A stretch of DNA of 64,000 bases from a virus, in IMG/VR virus record IMGVR_UViG_3300044611_001318, positions 1-64,000 of that record, one strand, 5' to 3'. The notes beneath the pieces were generated by a model that was not told where the DNA came from, ran no database searches, and saw nothing but the letters and a program-made list of their open reading frames with translations. The position numbers and the translations under genes are program-made. Position 1 is the first letter of the stretch, and each line of letters starts with the position of its first letter. Of this stretch, positions 37,077 through 46,900 are shown in pieces.

Positions 37077-38036
37077 ATGGAACAAAAAATGGAAAAATTA
37101 TTAGAAGAAAATCCAAATCGTTTTGTGATATTCCCAATCAAGTACAACGATATTTGGGAATATTATAAGATGCATCAAGCCGCGTTTTGGACGGCAGAAG
37201 AAATTGATTTAAGCGGTGACCTACGTGATTGGGAAAACTTATCAGAGAACGAACAGTATTTTGTGAAAAATATTTTATCGTTTTTTGCAGCATCAGATGG
37301 TATCGTAAATGAAAACTTGGCTGAGAATTTCTACAGAGAAGTACAATATCCTGAGGCAAAATTCTTTTATGGAATTCAGTTGGCTATGGAAAACATCCAT
37401 AGTCTAATGTACTCACTTCTTATTGATACTTACGTGTCAAATGAGGATGAGAAGAACAAATGTTTCACTGCATTAGATAACCTACCGGCAGTTCAAAAGA
37501 AGGCTAAATGGGCTTTGGATTGGATTGAAAACGCATCTTTTCAAGAAAGATTGGTTGCGTTTGCTGCAGTTGAGGGTATCTTCTTTTCAGGTTCATTCTG
37601 TTCTATCTTTTGGTTGAAATCAAGAGGTATCATGCAAGGATTGTGTAACGCTAATGCTTTGATTTTCAAAGATGAAAACTTACATTGTGACTTTGCAATT
37701 CATTTATTAAATAATCACATTGAAAACAAACCGAGTGAAAAGAGAATTAAAGAAATTCTACTTTCAGCTCTTGAAATTGAAAAAGAATTCATCACTGAAT
37801 CACTACCTGTTTCTTTAATTGGTATGAACCAAAACTTAATGAAACAATATCTTGAGTTTGTGGTTGATGGATTATTGGTAAAGTTTGGATGTAAAAAACA
37901 ATTTAATGTAGAACAACCGTTCAAATTCATGGAACAAATTGCAGTTGAAACAAAGGGTAATTTCTTTGAGTCACGTACCGTTGAATATCAAAAGGCCAAG
38001 TTAAATGAAACCCTATCCTTTACTGACGATTTTTAA
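37077..38036 (+). CDS. nrdB: Ribonucleotide reductase small subunit (class Ia, R2)
   Basis: 319 residues. The diiron ligands are D44 ('EEIDLS'), E105 and H108 ('MENIHS'), E166, E200 and H203 ('DENLHCDF'). The radical Tyr is Y112 in 'MYSLLIDTY'. '[10 protein letters not shown]' and '[11 protein letters not shown]' place it near the eukaryote-type R2 branch rather than the E. coli NrdB branch. It makes the tyrosyl radical for NrdA. nrdB comes before nrdA, and the intergenic space is 19 bases. Confidence 0.97.
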   Translation: MEQKMEKLLEENPNRFVIFPIKYNDIWEYYKMHQAAFWTAEEIDLSGDLRDWENLSENEQYFVKNILSFFAASDGIVNENLAENFYREVQYPEAKFFYGIQLAMENIHSLMYSLLIDTYVSNEDEKNKCFTALDNLPAVQKKAKWALDWIENASFQERLVAFAAVEGIFFSGSFCSIFWLKSRGIMQGLCNANALIFKDENLHCDFAIHLLNNHIENKPSEKRIKEILLSALEIEKEFITESLPVSLIGMNQNLMKQYLEFVVDGLLVKFGCKKQFNVEQPFKFMEQIAVETKGNFFESRTVEYQKAKLNETLSFTDDF

Positions 38037-38055
38037 TTTATTATCTTTTTAAACT

Positions 38056-40488
38056 ATGATGTCACTTAAAATTAAAAAAAGAAGTGGAGATGATTCGTCA
38101 TTTAATCCACAGAAAATTTATAACCGTATTAAAAGAGCTTCAAAGGGGTTGAGTGTCAACTCCGATGAAATCTTTATTAAGGTTATCACTTCAGTACCAA
38201 CTGAAGGTATTATTACTACAAAAGAATTAGATAAGTTAATCTATGAAATTGCTGCGGCGTTTACAGGTAGTCATCACGATTACTCAAGATTAGCGTCTTC
38301 AGTTGCTATTTCATCTTATCATAAAGAAACTAATCCAAGTTTTTGTCAAACAATTAGAGAGTTATATTCTGATGGAATTATCAATGATGGTTTGATAGAA
38401 ATAATTGAAAGATACGGAGAGGAAAATATTGATAATGTTATTAATCACGACAATGATTACAATTTTGACTATTTTGCTTGGAGGTCACTTGCTGAGATGT
38501 ATCTTCTGAAATTGTCGGAAGGTAAAGTAGTTGAACGTCCACAACACATGTATATGAGAGTTGCTCTTTGGGTAACTAATACATTTAAGGAAGCGGTTGA
38601 GTATTACCAAGCGTTATCAACTCAAAGAATATCTCCGGCAACACCAATTATGATTAATGCTGGTACTAAAACACCACAACTTGCTTCTTGTGTTCTTCAT
38701 TACAATGATTCGGATTCTCGTGAAGGTTTGTTAAACACCATGAGAGATATTTCAACTTACTCATCTGATGCTGCGGGTATCGGACTATCAATGTCTAACA
38801 TTCGTAGTAAGGAGAGTCGTATTTCATCTTCAGGTGGACACGCTGGTGGACTTTTAAAGTATTTGAAGATTGTAAATGAGTCACTTCGTTTCTTTAACCA
38901 ACAAGGGCGTAGACCTGGTTCTGCGGCAATTTACTTGGAACCTTGGCATAAAGATATCTTTGACCTATTGGAAATTAAAAAGAATACAGGCGCCGAGGAA
39001 TTAAGAGCTCGTGATTTGTTTACCGCACTTTGGATTCCTGACAACTTTATGAACGCAGTTAAGAACAACGACGATTGGTATTTGTTCTGTCCTAATGATA
39101 TAATTAAGGCGGGTATAAAACCATTACAAGAAAGTTACGGTGATGAATACGAAGAAAATTATAAATTAGCCGTAAGTATGGGTCTTGGTAAGAAAGTTAA
39201 GGCTCAGGAGATTTGGAATAAGATTATTGAATCACAAGTTGAAACAGGTGTTCCATATTTATGTTCTAAAGATAGTGCTAACAGAAAGACAAACCATCAG
39301 AACATTGGTGTTATTAAACAATCAAACCTTTGTAATGAAATCTATCAATACACTGACGAGAATATAACCGCAATCTGTACTCTTTCATCTATGGTGTTAA
39401 AGAACTATGTAAAAGATGGTGAGTTTGATTTTCAGGGATTGTATGAAGAAACTCGTAAGGTTGTAAGAGCGTTAAACAAAGTTGTTAACATCAACAATTA
39501 CTCAACTGAAAAAGGACGTAAGGGTGGATTATACCAAAGAGCAATCGCTATTGGAACTCAAGGACTTGCAGACGTATTCTATTTGATGGATTACATTTTT
39601 ACATCTGAGGAAGCTCGTAAATTAAATAAAGAAATTTTTGAAACAATCTATTTTGCGGCAATCACTGAAAGTAACAGATTGTGTATGGATGGTAAGTATG
39701 AACCGTATGCTTACTTTAAAGGGTCACCAATGTCACAAGGAGTATTCCAATTTGATATGTGGGGATTGAATGAAGATGAGTTATCAGGAAGATGGCCTTG
39801 GTCAACTCTAAAAGAGAATGTTAGTAAGTACGGAGTTTGTAACTCATTATTCACAGCTCAAATGCCTGTGGCATCTTCAGCTAAGATTACAGGTTCATAT
39901 GAAATGACAGAACCTGCTCATTCGGCAATTTTCAACAGACGTGTAATTGGTGGTGAGATTATGATTGTTAACAAGTATTTGATTAGTGATTTTGAGAAGA
40001 TTGGAATTTGGTCTGAGGACTTAAAGAATGAAATCATTATGAATGAAGGTTCAATTCAAGGAATTAACTTCTTGAATTATTTGGACCCTGAAGATAAAAG
40101 ATATAACTTTAAAGTTAAGAGAATTGAAAGACTGATTGAAAAGTATAAAACAATTTGGGAAATATCACAAAAGGCATTGATTGAAATGGCGGCAGATAGA
40201 GCACCATTTATTGACCAATCACAATCAATGAATATCTACATGTCAAACCCAACATTATCAAAAATTTCATCATCACATTTCTACGGATGGGAAAAAGGAT
40301 TAAAAACACTTTGTTATTACGTTAGAACAAGAGCAATCTCAACGGGAGCTAAACACTTAGCTATGGACGTATCAAAAATTAACAAACCAAAACCAACACC
40401 TGAACCACCAAAGGTTGATTACAGTTATATGAATTTACCTCCAAAACCTGAGAATAGTGAATTTGATTGTTTTGGTTGTTCATCATAA
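38056..40488 (+). CDS. nrdA: Ribonucleotide reductase large subunit (class Ia, R1)
   Basis: 810 residues. An ATP-cone (res 4-92) begins 'LKIKKRSGDDSSFNPQKI', so activity control by dATP is possible. The active-site set is C212 ('ASCVLH'), N424/C426/E428 ('NLCNE') and C441 ('AICTLSS'). The redox tail is C805/C808 in 'FDCFGCSS'. It reduces all four ribonucleoside diphosphates together with NrdB. ATG ATG doublet start. A strong terminator follows. Confidence 0.97.
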   Translation: MMSLKIKKRSGDDSSFNPQKIYNRIKRASKGLSVNSDEIFIKVITSVPTEGIITTKELDKLIYEIAAAFTGSHHDYSRLASSVAISSYHKETNPSFCQTIRELYSDGIINDGLIEIIERYGEENIDNVINHDNDYNFDYFAWRSLAEMYLLKLSEGKVVERPQHMYMRVALWVTNTFKEAVEYYQALSTQRISPATPIMINAGTKTPQLASCVLHYNDSDSREGLLNTMRDISTYSSDAAGIGLSMSNIRSKESRISSSGGHAGGLLKYLKIVNESLRFFNQQGRRPGSAAIYLEPWHKDIFDLLEIKKNTGAEELRARDLFTALWIPDNFMNAVKNNDDWYLFCPNDIIKAGIKPLQESYGDEYEENYKLAVSMGLGKKVKAQEIWNKIIESQVETGVPYLCSKDSANRKTNHQNIGVIKQSNLCNEIYQYTDENITAICTLSSMVLKNYVKDGEFDFQGLYEETRKVVRALNKVVNINNYSTEKGRKGGLYQRAIAIGTQGLADVFYLMDYIFTSEEARKLNKEIFETIYFAAITESNRLCMDGKYEPYAYFKGSPMSQGVFQFDMWGLNEDELSGRWPWSTLKENVSKYGVCNSLFTAQMPVASSAKITGSYEMTEPAHSAIFNRRVIGGEIMIVNKYLISDFEKIGIWSEDLKNEIIMNEGSIQGINFLNYLDPEDKRYNFKVKRIERLIEKYKTIWEISQKALIEMAADRAPFIDQSQSMNIYMSNPTLSKISSSHFYGWEKGLKTLCYYVRTRAISTGAKHLAMDVSKINKPKPTPEPPKVDYSYMNLPPKPENSEFDCFGCSS

Positions 40489-40508
40489 TTAACAATATCC
40501 GATGTGTT

Positions 40509-40533
40509 ATCCCGAGCTAGGTCGGGATTTTTT
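40509..40533 (+). terminator. Terminator after nrdA
   Basis: A 7-bp stem ATCCCGA/TCGGGAT (40509-40515 with 40522-40528), six-base loop and a run of six T. Confidence 0.88.
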
Positions 40534-40544
40534 ATTTAAAGAGG

Positions 40545-40552
40545 TATTTATT
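40545..40552 (+). promoter_or_regulatory. TATTTATT late-promoter-like motif before the reductase gene
   Basis: It ends 3 bases before the ATG at 40556, directly after the nrdA terminator. Confidence 0.4.
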
Positions 40553-40555
40553 ATT

Positions 40556-41323
40556 ATGTCTAATATCATACAAGAAGAAATTGAAAAAATAAGAAAAATG
40601 ATGCTCTCAGAGAACATGGTTCAGGAGGGTGGTGAAAAAAAGTTAAAACAAACTTTAGACATTCTAAAAAAGAAAAAGAAAGTTTTATTATTAAGTTGTT
40701 CAAATAGATATAATTGGGATGATAAAAATATTGATGTCCCTAAATCAAAAATCTTAGCAATGTATTTAAATGAAGAACTTGGGGATAAATCAGTTTTCAT
40801 GGATGTTTCTGAATTAAAAATATTTCCTTGTGAAGGAAATGTGTCTAGAGAAGAAGGTAATAGTTGTGGACTTTTAAAATCTTTACTTAAAGATGATAAA
40901 AAAAATCCTTCAGGATACCATAGATGTTGGGCTAGTTTAAATAATAAGTCAGATGAACTATGGAAAGTATCTAAAGAACTTTTTGAAGCGGATGCTGTAA
41001 TATTTTTTAGTTCAGTGAGATGGGGACAAGCAAATATGTTCTATCAAAATTTAATTGAGAGATTAACTTGGATTGAAAATAGACATGCTACTTTAGGTGA
41101 AAAAAATATAGTTGAAGGCATTGAGACAGGATTTATCTGTGTTGGACAAAACTGGAATGGTGAAGATGTAACTAAAACCCAAATGAAAGTTCATGAGTTT
41201 TACGGATTTGAACCAAATAAGAAACTATATTGGAATTGGCAATACACAACAGATGTTTATGACGAAAGTAAATCTTCTTACAAAAAATCCCACAAAAAGT
41301 TTATTGACGATATGGGATTATGA
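40556..41323 (+). CDS. Flavodoxin-fold, NADPH-dependent FMN reductase-like protein
   Basis: 255 residues from the ATG at 40556; the in-frame ATG at 40502 lies before the terminator hairpin and is rejected. After an N-terminal helix (res 4-18) ending 'MLSE', a Rossmann-like flavodoxin fold starts: strand 'KKVLLLSCSNR', a Ser/Asn-rich phosphate loop, helix 'SKILAMYLNEEL', 'VFMDVSELKIFPCEG', and the diagnostic 'EADAVIFFSSVRWGQANM' then 'FYQNLIERLTW'. It would bind FMN and carry out NAD(P)H-dependent reduction. The N-terminal part ahead of the fold resembles the leader of the SOD fusion. The neighbouring nrdAB pair ends in a terminator, so this is a separate, probably late unit. Confidence 0.75.
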   Translation: MSNIIQEEIEKIRKMMLSENMVQEGGEKKLKQTLDILKKKKKVLLLSCSNRYNWDDKNIDVPKSKILAMYLNEELGDKSVFMDVSELKIFPCEGNVSREEGNSCGLLKSLLKDDKKNPSGYHRCWASLNNKSDELWKVSKELFEADAVIFFSSVRWGQANMFYQNLIERLTWIENRHATLGEKNIVEGIETGFICVGQNWNGEDVTKTQMKVHEFYGFEPNKKLYWNWQYTTDVYDESKSSYKKSHKKFIDDMGL

Positions 41324-41495
41324 AATTGGTTATTATAGGTACTCACCCAAAGGAAAACCAATAATTGATTGTATAAGTTACTACCCTATTAATGATTTTA
41401 TAAACGAATATCTACTTAAACAAGAATTTGTAGAATTTGAATATGAAAATGAAACTCCAAAAACTATTGAGGGTAAAATTATTGTTTTGATATAA
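41304..41495 (+). CDS. Small unknown protein overlapping the reductase end
   Basis: 63 residues if it starts at TTG 41304, overlapping the reductase stop by 20 bases. The part downstream of that stop ('YYRYSPKGKPIIDCISYYPI' then 'NDFINEYLLKQEFVEFEYE') looks like a real acidic protein. An ATG at 41193 would put 43 codons inside the reductase frame, which look like shadow sequence. The start is therefore uncertain. No function recognised. Confidence 0.45.
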   Translation: MTIWDYEIGYYRYSPKGKPIIDCISYYPINDFINEYLLKQEFVEFEYENETPKTIEGKIIVLI

Positions 41496-41509
41496 ATTTA
41501 ATTTTTCAG

Positions 41510-41517
41510 TATTTATT
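41510..41517 (+). promoter_or_regulatory. TATTTATT late-promoter-like motif before the wedge operon
   Basis: It ends 4 bases before the ATG at 41522. Confidence 0.4.
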
Positions 41518-41521
41518 TAAT

Positions 41522-41974
41522 ATGGCAAATGGTGTAACATACGGTATTACTTTTCCTTTTAAAGATTCGCTAAATGGTAAATTTTTGGATTTATCAGATA
41601 CAAGTGAAGAAGAAATTAGAAGTAGTTTAATACATTTATTACTTACAAGAAAAGGTAGTAGATATTTTATGCCAAACTTTGGGACAAGATTATATGAGTT
41701 TATTTTTGAACCACTTGATAGTCCTACTTTTGACCAAATAGAGACAGAAATAAAAGAAGCGGTTGAAACTTACATACCAGGATTAACAATTACTTCAGTT
41801 AAAATTGAACCAGCGGTTGAGACTCAAGATACTTTACAAATAAATAATGAGTCGGCAACTGAATTTAATTTTACTAATACTCCTGAAATTGAATACACCG
41901 CAAAAGTAAGAATAAATTATAATATTACAAATAATGTATTTAATACCGCAGGATTTGTAATTATTAATATATAA
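41522..41974 (+). CDS. 25: Baseplate wedge protein gp25 (GPW/gp25 family)
   Basis: 150 residues (T4 gp25 is 132). The family core is clear: 'EEEIRSSLIHLLLTRKGSRY', 'MPNFGTRLYEFIFEPLDSPT' and 'AVETYIPGLTITSVKIEP'. The conserved lysozyme-like wedge fold joins the baseplate to the first sheath ring and starts sheath assembly. Four bases separate it from the gp6 gene, as in T4-like operons. Confidence 0.95.
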   Translation: MANGVTYGITFPFKDSLNGKFLDLSDTSEEEIRSSLIHLLLTRKGSRYFMPNFGTRLYEFIFEPLDSPTFDQIETEIKEAVETYIPGLTITSVKIEPAVETQDTLQINNESATEFNFTNTPEIEYTAKVRINYNITNNVFNTAGFVIINI

Positions 41975-41978
41975 AACT

Positions 41979-43850
41979 ATGATATCATATACTACAAGGG
42001 ATTTTCAGGCAATTAGATTAGAGTTAATAAATTATGTTAGAACTTATTATCCTGATTTAATTCAAAACGTAAATGATGCTTCTGTTTTTTCTGTATTACT
42101 TGACTTAAACGCTGCGGTTACTGATAACTTAAATTATCATATTGATAGAAGTTTACAAGAAAGTGTTTTACAATTTGCACAACAACCAAGTTCACTTTAT
42201 AATATTGCTCGAACTTATGGATTAAAAATTCCTGGAATGAGACCATCGATTTCATTGGTTGATTTTTCAATACAAGTTCCACCTTTTGGTGACGCTCCTG
42301 CTGTACAATCTAGTACAGGTACATTACAACCACCAGACTCTGCTTATTTTGGAATTTTAGCTAAAGGTAGTCAGGTAATTGGTGCTGGTCAAACTTTTGA
42401 AACTTTATACGATGTTGATTTTGGTAATGATTTTAATAGTGAAGGAATGGTTAACAGAACAGTAATTCCTAACTTTAACGCTAATAATATATTAATTAAC
42501 TATACAATTACAAAAAGAGAAGTTGTTATTAATGGTATTACAAAAGTATTTAAGAGAGTTATTAATACTCCTGAAACAAGACCATTTTTTGAATTTTTCT
42601 TACCTGAAAAAAACGTATTGGGTGTAACTGGTGTAATCTTAAAAGACGGTACTAATTACAACAACATTCCTTCAGCACAAGAGTTTATGGATACTACAAA
42701 CTTAACTAATAAGTGGTTTGAAGTTGAGGCTTTAGCTCAGGACAATATTTTTATCGAAGACCCAACAAAACCACAGGATGAAACAGGTATTAAGGTTGGT
42801 CGTTATTATAAAACAAACCAAAAGTTTATTACTGAATATACACCACAAGGATTTTTAAAATTAACTTTTGGTGGTGGAAATACATCCTCAGATGAACTAT
42901 TAAGACAATTTACTACTAATGGTACTCCTTTAGACATATCGAAATATCAAAATAACTATTCTTTAGGTTCAACACTTAAAGGTAATTCAACATTATTTGT
43001 TCAGTATCGTGTTGGAGGTGGATTGGTAAGTAATCTTGGACCTGGTTCAATTACTCAACTTGGAACTGTGAACTTTAATGTATATGGTAGTGACCAAAAT
43101 AAAGTTACTGCAGTAATTAATTCTTTATCTTGTAACAACATATTACCATCAATTGGTGGTGCAAATTATCCAAGCATTGAAGAAATTAGAAATTTAATAA
43201 CATTTAACTTTGCCGCACAAAACAGAGCGGTAACTATTAATGATTACGAAGCGATTATTAGAAAAATGCCTTCAAGATTTGGAGCACCTGCTAAAGTTGC
43301 AATTACTGAGGTTGATAATAAAATAAACGTACAAATTTTGTCATACGATTCTACAGGAGCGTTAACTGAAGTAGTATCTGGTACAATAAAAAATAATATT
43401 GCAACTTATTTGTCAAATTACAGAATGATGAATGATTATATCCAAGTTCTTTCGGCTCAAGTAATTGATTTAGCGTTTGACATTTTTATTGTACTTAATA
43501 GTTCACAAAATCAGGGTGTTGTAATTTCAAATATAATATCAAGGATTAATACTTATATGAGTCCAAGTAATCGAGGTATGGGTGAAAATCTTTATATATC
43601 ACAATTAAGAGCGTTAATACAAAGTGAAGAAGGTGTTATTACTGTTGCATCTATAAATGTGTATAACCGAGTTGGTGGATTATATTCATCATCACAAGTT
43701 TCTCAATCATATTCTAATACAACAACAAAAGAAATTAAGGTTATAGAAGATACTATTTACGCAGAACCAAATCAAATTTTTAATATTAGATTCCCTGATA
43801 AGGACATTAAAGTGTCAGTTAAAAATCTAACAACAGTTAATTTCAGTTAA
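41979..43850 (+). CDS. 6: Baseplate wedge protein gp6 (baseplate J-like)
   Basis: 623 residues (T4 gp6 is 660). N-terminal 'YTTRDFQAIRLELINYVRTY' and 'DASVFSVLLDLNAAVTDNLN' with 'QESVLQFAQQPSSLYNIART' is typical of gp6/J proteins. The C-terminal part has 'AQNRAVTINDYEAIIRKMPS' and 'NVYNRVGGLYSS'. gp6 dimers form the iris ring around the hub and transmit the contraction signal. It follows gp25 closely. Confidence 0.93.
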   Translation: MISYTTRDFQAIRLELINYVRTYYPDLIQNVNDASVFSVLLDLNAAVTDNLNYHIDRSLQESVLQFAQQPSSLYNIARTYGLKIPGMRPSISLVDFSIQVPPFGDAPAVQSSTGTLQPPDSAYFGILAKGSQVIGAGQTFETLYDVDFGNDFNSEGMVNRTVIPNFNANNILINYTITKREVVINGITKVFKRVINTPETRPFFEFFLPEKNVLGVTGVILKDGTNYNNIPSAQEFMDTTNLTNKWFEVEALAQDNIFIEDPTKPQDETGIKVGRYYKTNQKFITEYTPQGFLKLTFGGGNTSSDELLRQFTTNGTPLDISKYQNNYSLGSTLKGNSTLFVQYRVGGGLVSNLGPGSITQLGTVNFNVYGSDQNKVTAVINSLSCNNILPSIGGANYPSIEEIRNLITFNFAAQNRAVTINDYEAIIRKMPSRFGAPAKVAITEVDNKINVQILSYDSTGALTEVVSGTIKNNIATYLSNYRMMNDYIQVLSAQVIDLAFDIFIVLNSSQNQGVVISNIISRINTYMSPSNRGMGENLYISQLRALIQSEEGVITVASINVYNRVGGLYSSSQVSQSYSNTTTKEIKVIEDTIYAEPNQIFNIRFPDKDIKVSVKNLTTVNFS

Positions 43851-43882
43851 CATCATTTATTTTTTGAAAATCGTGTGTAAAC

Positions 43883-43890
43883 TATTTATT
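43883..43890 (+). promoter_or_regulatory. TATTTATT late-promoter-like motif
   Basis: It ends 11 bases before the ATG at 43902. Confidence 0.35.
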
Positions 43891-43901
43891 AAAAAACACA
43901 C

Positions 43902-46900
43902 ATGTCTTCATCTTACAGAATTAGAACAGAGTTAGGGATTGATAAAGTAATTCAGGTAAAACTTGAACAAAATTTTGACACACTTGAATTATTGTCTTTA
44001 TCAATTAATCCAAATGATACTTACATTAGAGCTTGTGCTGACTATGGGGTGGTTGTTGGTAGAGTTTTCTGCAATAACGGATTTGGTTTACCTAACGCTA
44101 AAATATCTATTTTTATTGCTTTAGATGAGGCAGACATCAATGATACTGTAATTAGTACATTATATCCATACAGAACAATTAATGACGTTAATGAAGATGG
44201 TTACAAATACAATTTATTACCTTATACACCCTCTTACACAGGACACATTCCTGTTGGGACTTTTCCTGATAGAAATGACGCTTTAACTAATAAGTCGGTA
44301 ATTCAGGTTTACGACAAGTATTTTAAGTTTGTTGTTACCACAAATGGTTCGGGTGACTTTATGATATTAGGTGTACCACCAGGACAGCATACTTTATTTA
44401 TGCAAGTTGATTTGTCCGATATTGGTGAGTTTTCATTTACACCTGCGGATTTAATTAGAATTGGTAGAGCAACTGAATCACAAGTTAACGGGGCTCAGTT
44501 TAAGTTTTCTGAAAATTATAGTGAACTACCTCAAATTGTGACAATATCAAAAACAGTTCAAGTTGCACCATTTTATGGTGAACAAGAAACTTGTGATTAT
44601 TATATTGCAAGAACTGACTTTGACTTAACTGCTGAAGCTCAAGTTACTATTTTACCTACAGCAGTTTTTATGGGTTCATTGGTTTCAACAGTTGATGAAA
44701 CTAAATTAGGGTATAATAATATCTATGACAAATGTAAAATCCCAAAAACAATGGGTGACTTGTGTGACTTGACTTCAGGTCCTGGGCAAATATTGGCGAT
44801 AAGACAAAGTTATAGAACTGATAGTGACGGATTACCGATATTGGAAACAGTTGAATTAGAAAATGGTGGTAAAGTAATTGATGAAAATGGAGCTTGGTTA
44901 CTAGAAGTTCCAATGAACCTTGATTATGTTTATACCGATGAAGAGGGTAATCAACAAATAACACAAAATCCTGAAGTTGGTATACCGACAAAAGGTAAGT
45001 ACAGATTTAAAGTAAAATGGGAACAAGGCCCTGAAATTTCCGAACCTACTAAAAGAGCTTATTTTTTAGTTCCAAATATTAAAGAATATGGTTGGACTAA
45101 TTCAGACGACCCATATTTGGATTACCAATTTAATGAACAGATTGGTATTCCTGTATCTATTTTCATACCATCAAATTCTCCAAATGAGAATGGTGAGTAT
45201 GTTTATTTATCAGACGCAGGTTTAAATCCTAATGAAACTAATCGAGTGTATAGATTAACAGGTACGTTAAATGTTGAAAACTTTCAAATATATTACTCTG
45301 ATGGTACTCAATATCTTTCACAAAATATATATCCGCAAGATTTTACATCTTTATATTTTGTTTATGATAGAATAGATGATGGTTCAGATGCAATCATCAA
45401 CTTCTTAAAAATTGATGAAGATAGATTTTTACTTGAACAGTCATATGCTTTTAGTTTAGATTGGACAGACTATGCTAATGTGTCAGCCGCAATTAATTGT
45501 GAAGATACATTTATGGAACTTAAATATAATAAAGTTTACACTGTTAGTCAGTTAATGGATAGATATGTTTCGGAAAGGAGACCGTGGAATACAACAGGTA
45601 TTAAAAATATTTTAGATGATAAATGTACAGGTGAATATAACAAATTTCCAACCAATGATGCATTTTTTAGAGTAAATTTTACATATATAGTGTACAACAT
45701 ATTCTTTGAAATTTTCAGATATATCGCAATGATTTTAATGATTATTGCTCACATTTTGGGATTTCTATGGTTAGTTGTCGGACCAATTTTGGCGACAATT
45801 GTTTCATTAATTCAAACTCTTGTTTATGGAATATGTGTTTCGTTAAATTGGATTAGAAGAAGATTTGGTAGACCTGAAAGAACATGTAATACACCAATAG
45901 ATGTTAGTGCATTTTTTACAGGTAATCCTTTTAAAAATCTTGGTTTACCTTTATTATTGTATACTGAAGATGGTTGTGAAAGATGTAATTGTAGGTTAGA
46001 TGACCAAAGAATTAATTTTGATTCTATTGGACAACCTAATTTATATACGTTACTTAATTCAAGTATTTTAATTGACTCAACCGATTTTACACTCTATCGT
46101 AGTGATAATGTTGAATCTGAGTATATATCTGGTTTATATGCTGGTGACGTAAATCCAAGTCAATATTTTGAGTATAATAGATTTCCGTGGGTTATTGCTG
46201 AAATTGAAGTTGAAGTTGAGGTTAACAATAACGGAGATACTGATATTAGAACATTAACTAACTCTCATTTCTCAACGTCGCTACCTTATTCTGAATATTT
46301 AAATTCTTGGAACAATAAAGGTAGATATTTTGATGGTACTGATATTGAAACTGATTTTGGTCTTCCAACTGACTTTTACGGTTCAACAAGAATGATAGTT
46401 TCAATTGAACCTGATTTTAACAATCCTCAAACAAAATATCATATGGATAATTTTACGGTATTGTTTATTGACCCGTCGGCTAGTCCGTTAGAAGCTGGTA
46501 AGATAGTATCATTTCAGGATAGAGATATGTCAATTGACCCGAATTATTTTTCTGAACAAAGACAAGTATATGCTACAGGTACAACAATTAATTTATCACA
46601 TATTAATGTACAATGGACAAACCCTACAACGGGGCCTAACCAAGCTAGTCAAATGATGACAACGTATAATATACCAGGATTTGATAGTTTACCTAAGACA
46701 ACAGGTTTTCCATCTGACATTGAATATTTCCAAGTAATTACGGGATGGACAGTTGGTCAATATAAAGAAATTATAGGTAACCCTTTTGGTGGTAAATTTG
46801 GACTCTTATATAATTACAGTATGACTCATTATGAATATAGTACAGGTAATAATATTGCGGGGTATAATGGAAGAATTAGGAGATTTGAGAATCCACAAAA

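Noticed and set aside
40502-40555. Extended N-terminus for the reductase starting at ATG 40502
   Set aside because: It would begin before the nrdA terminator hairpin and read through it and the TATTTATT motif; the ATG at 40556 is preferred.
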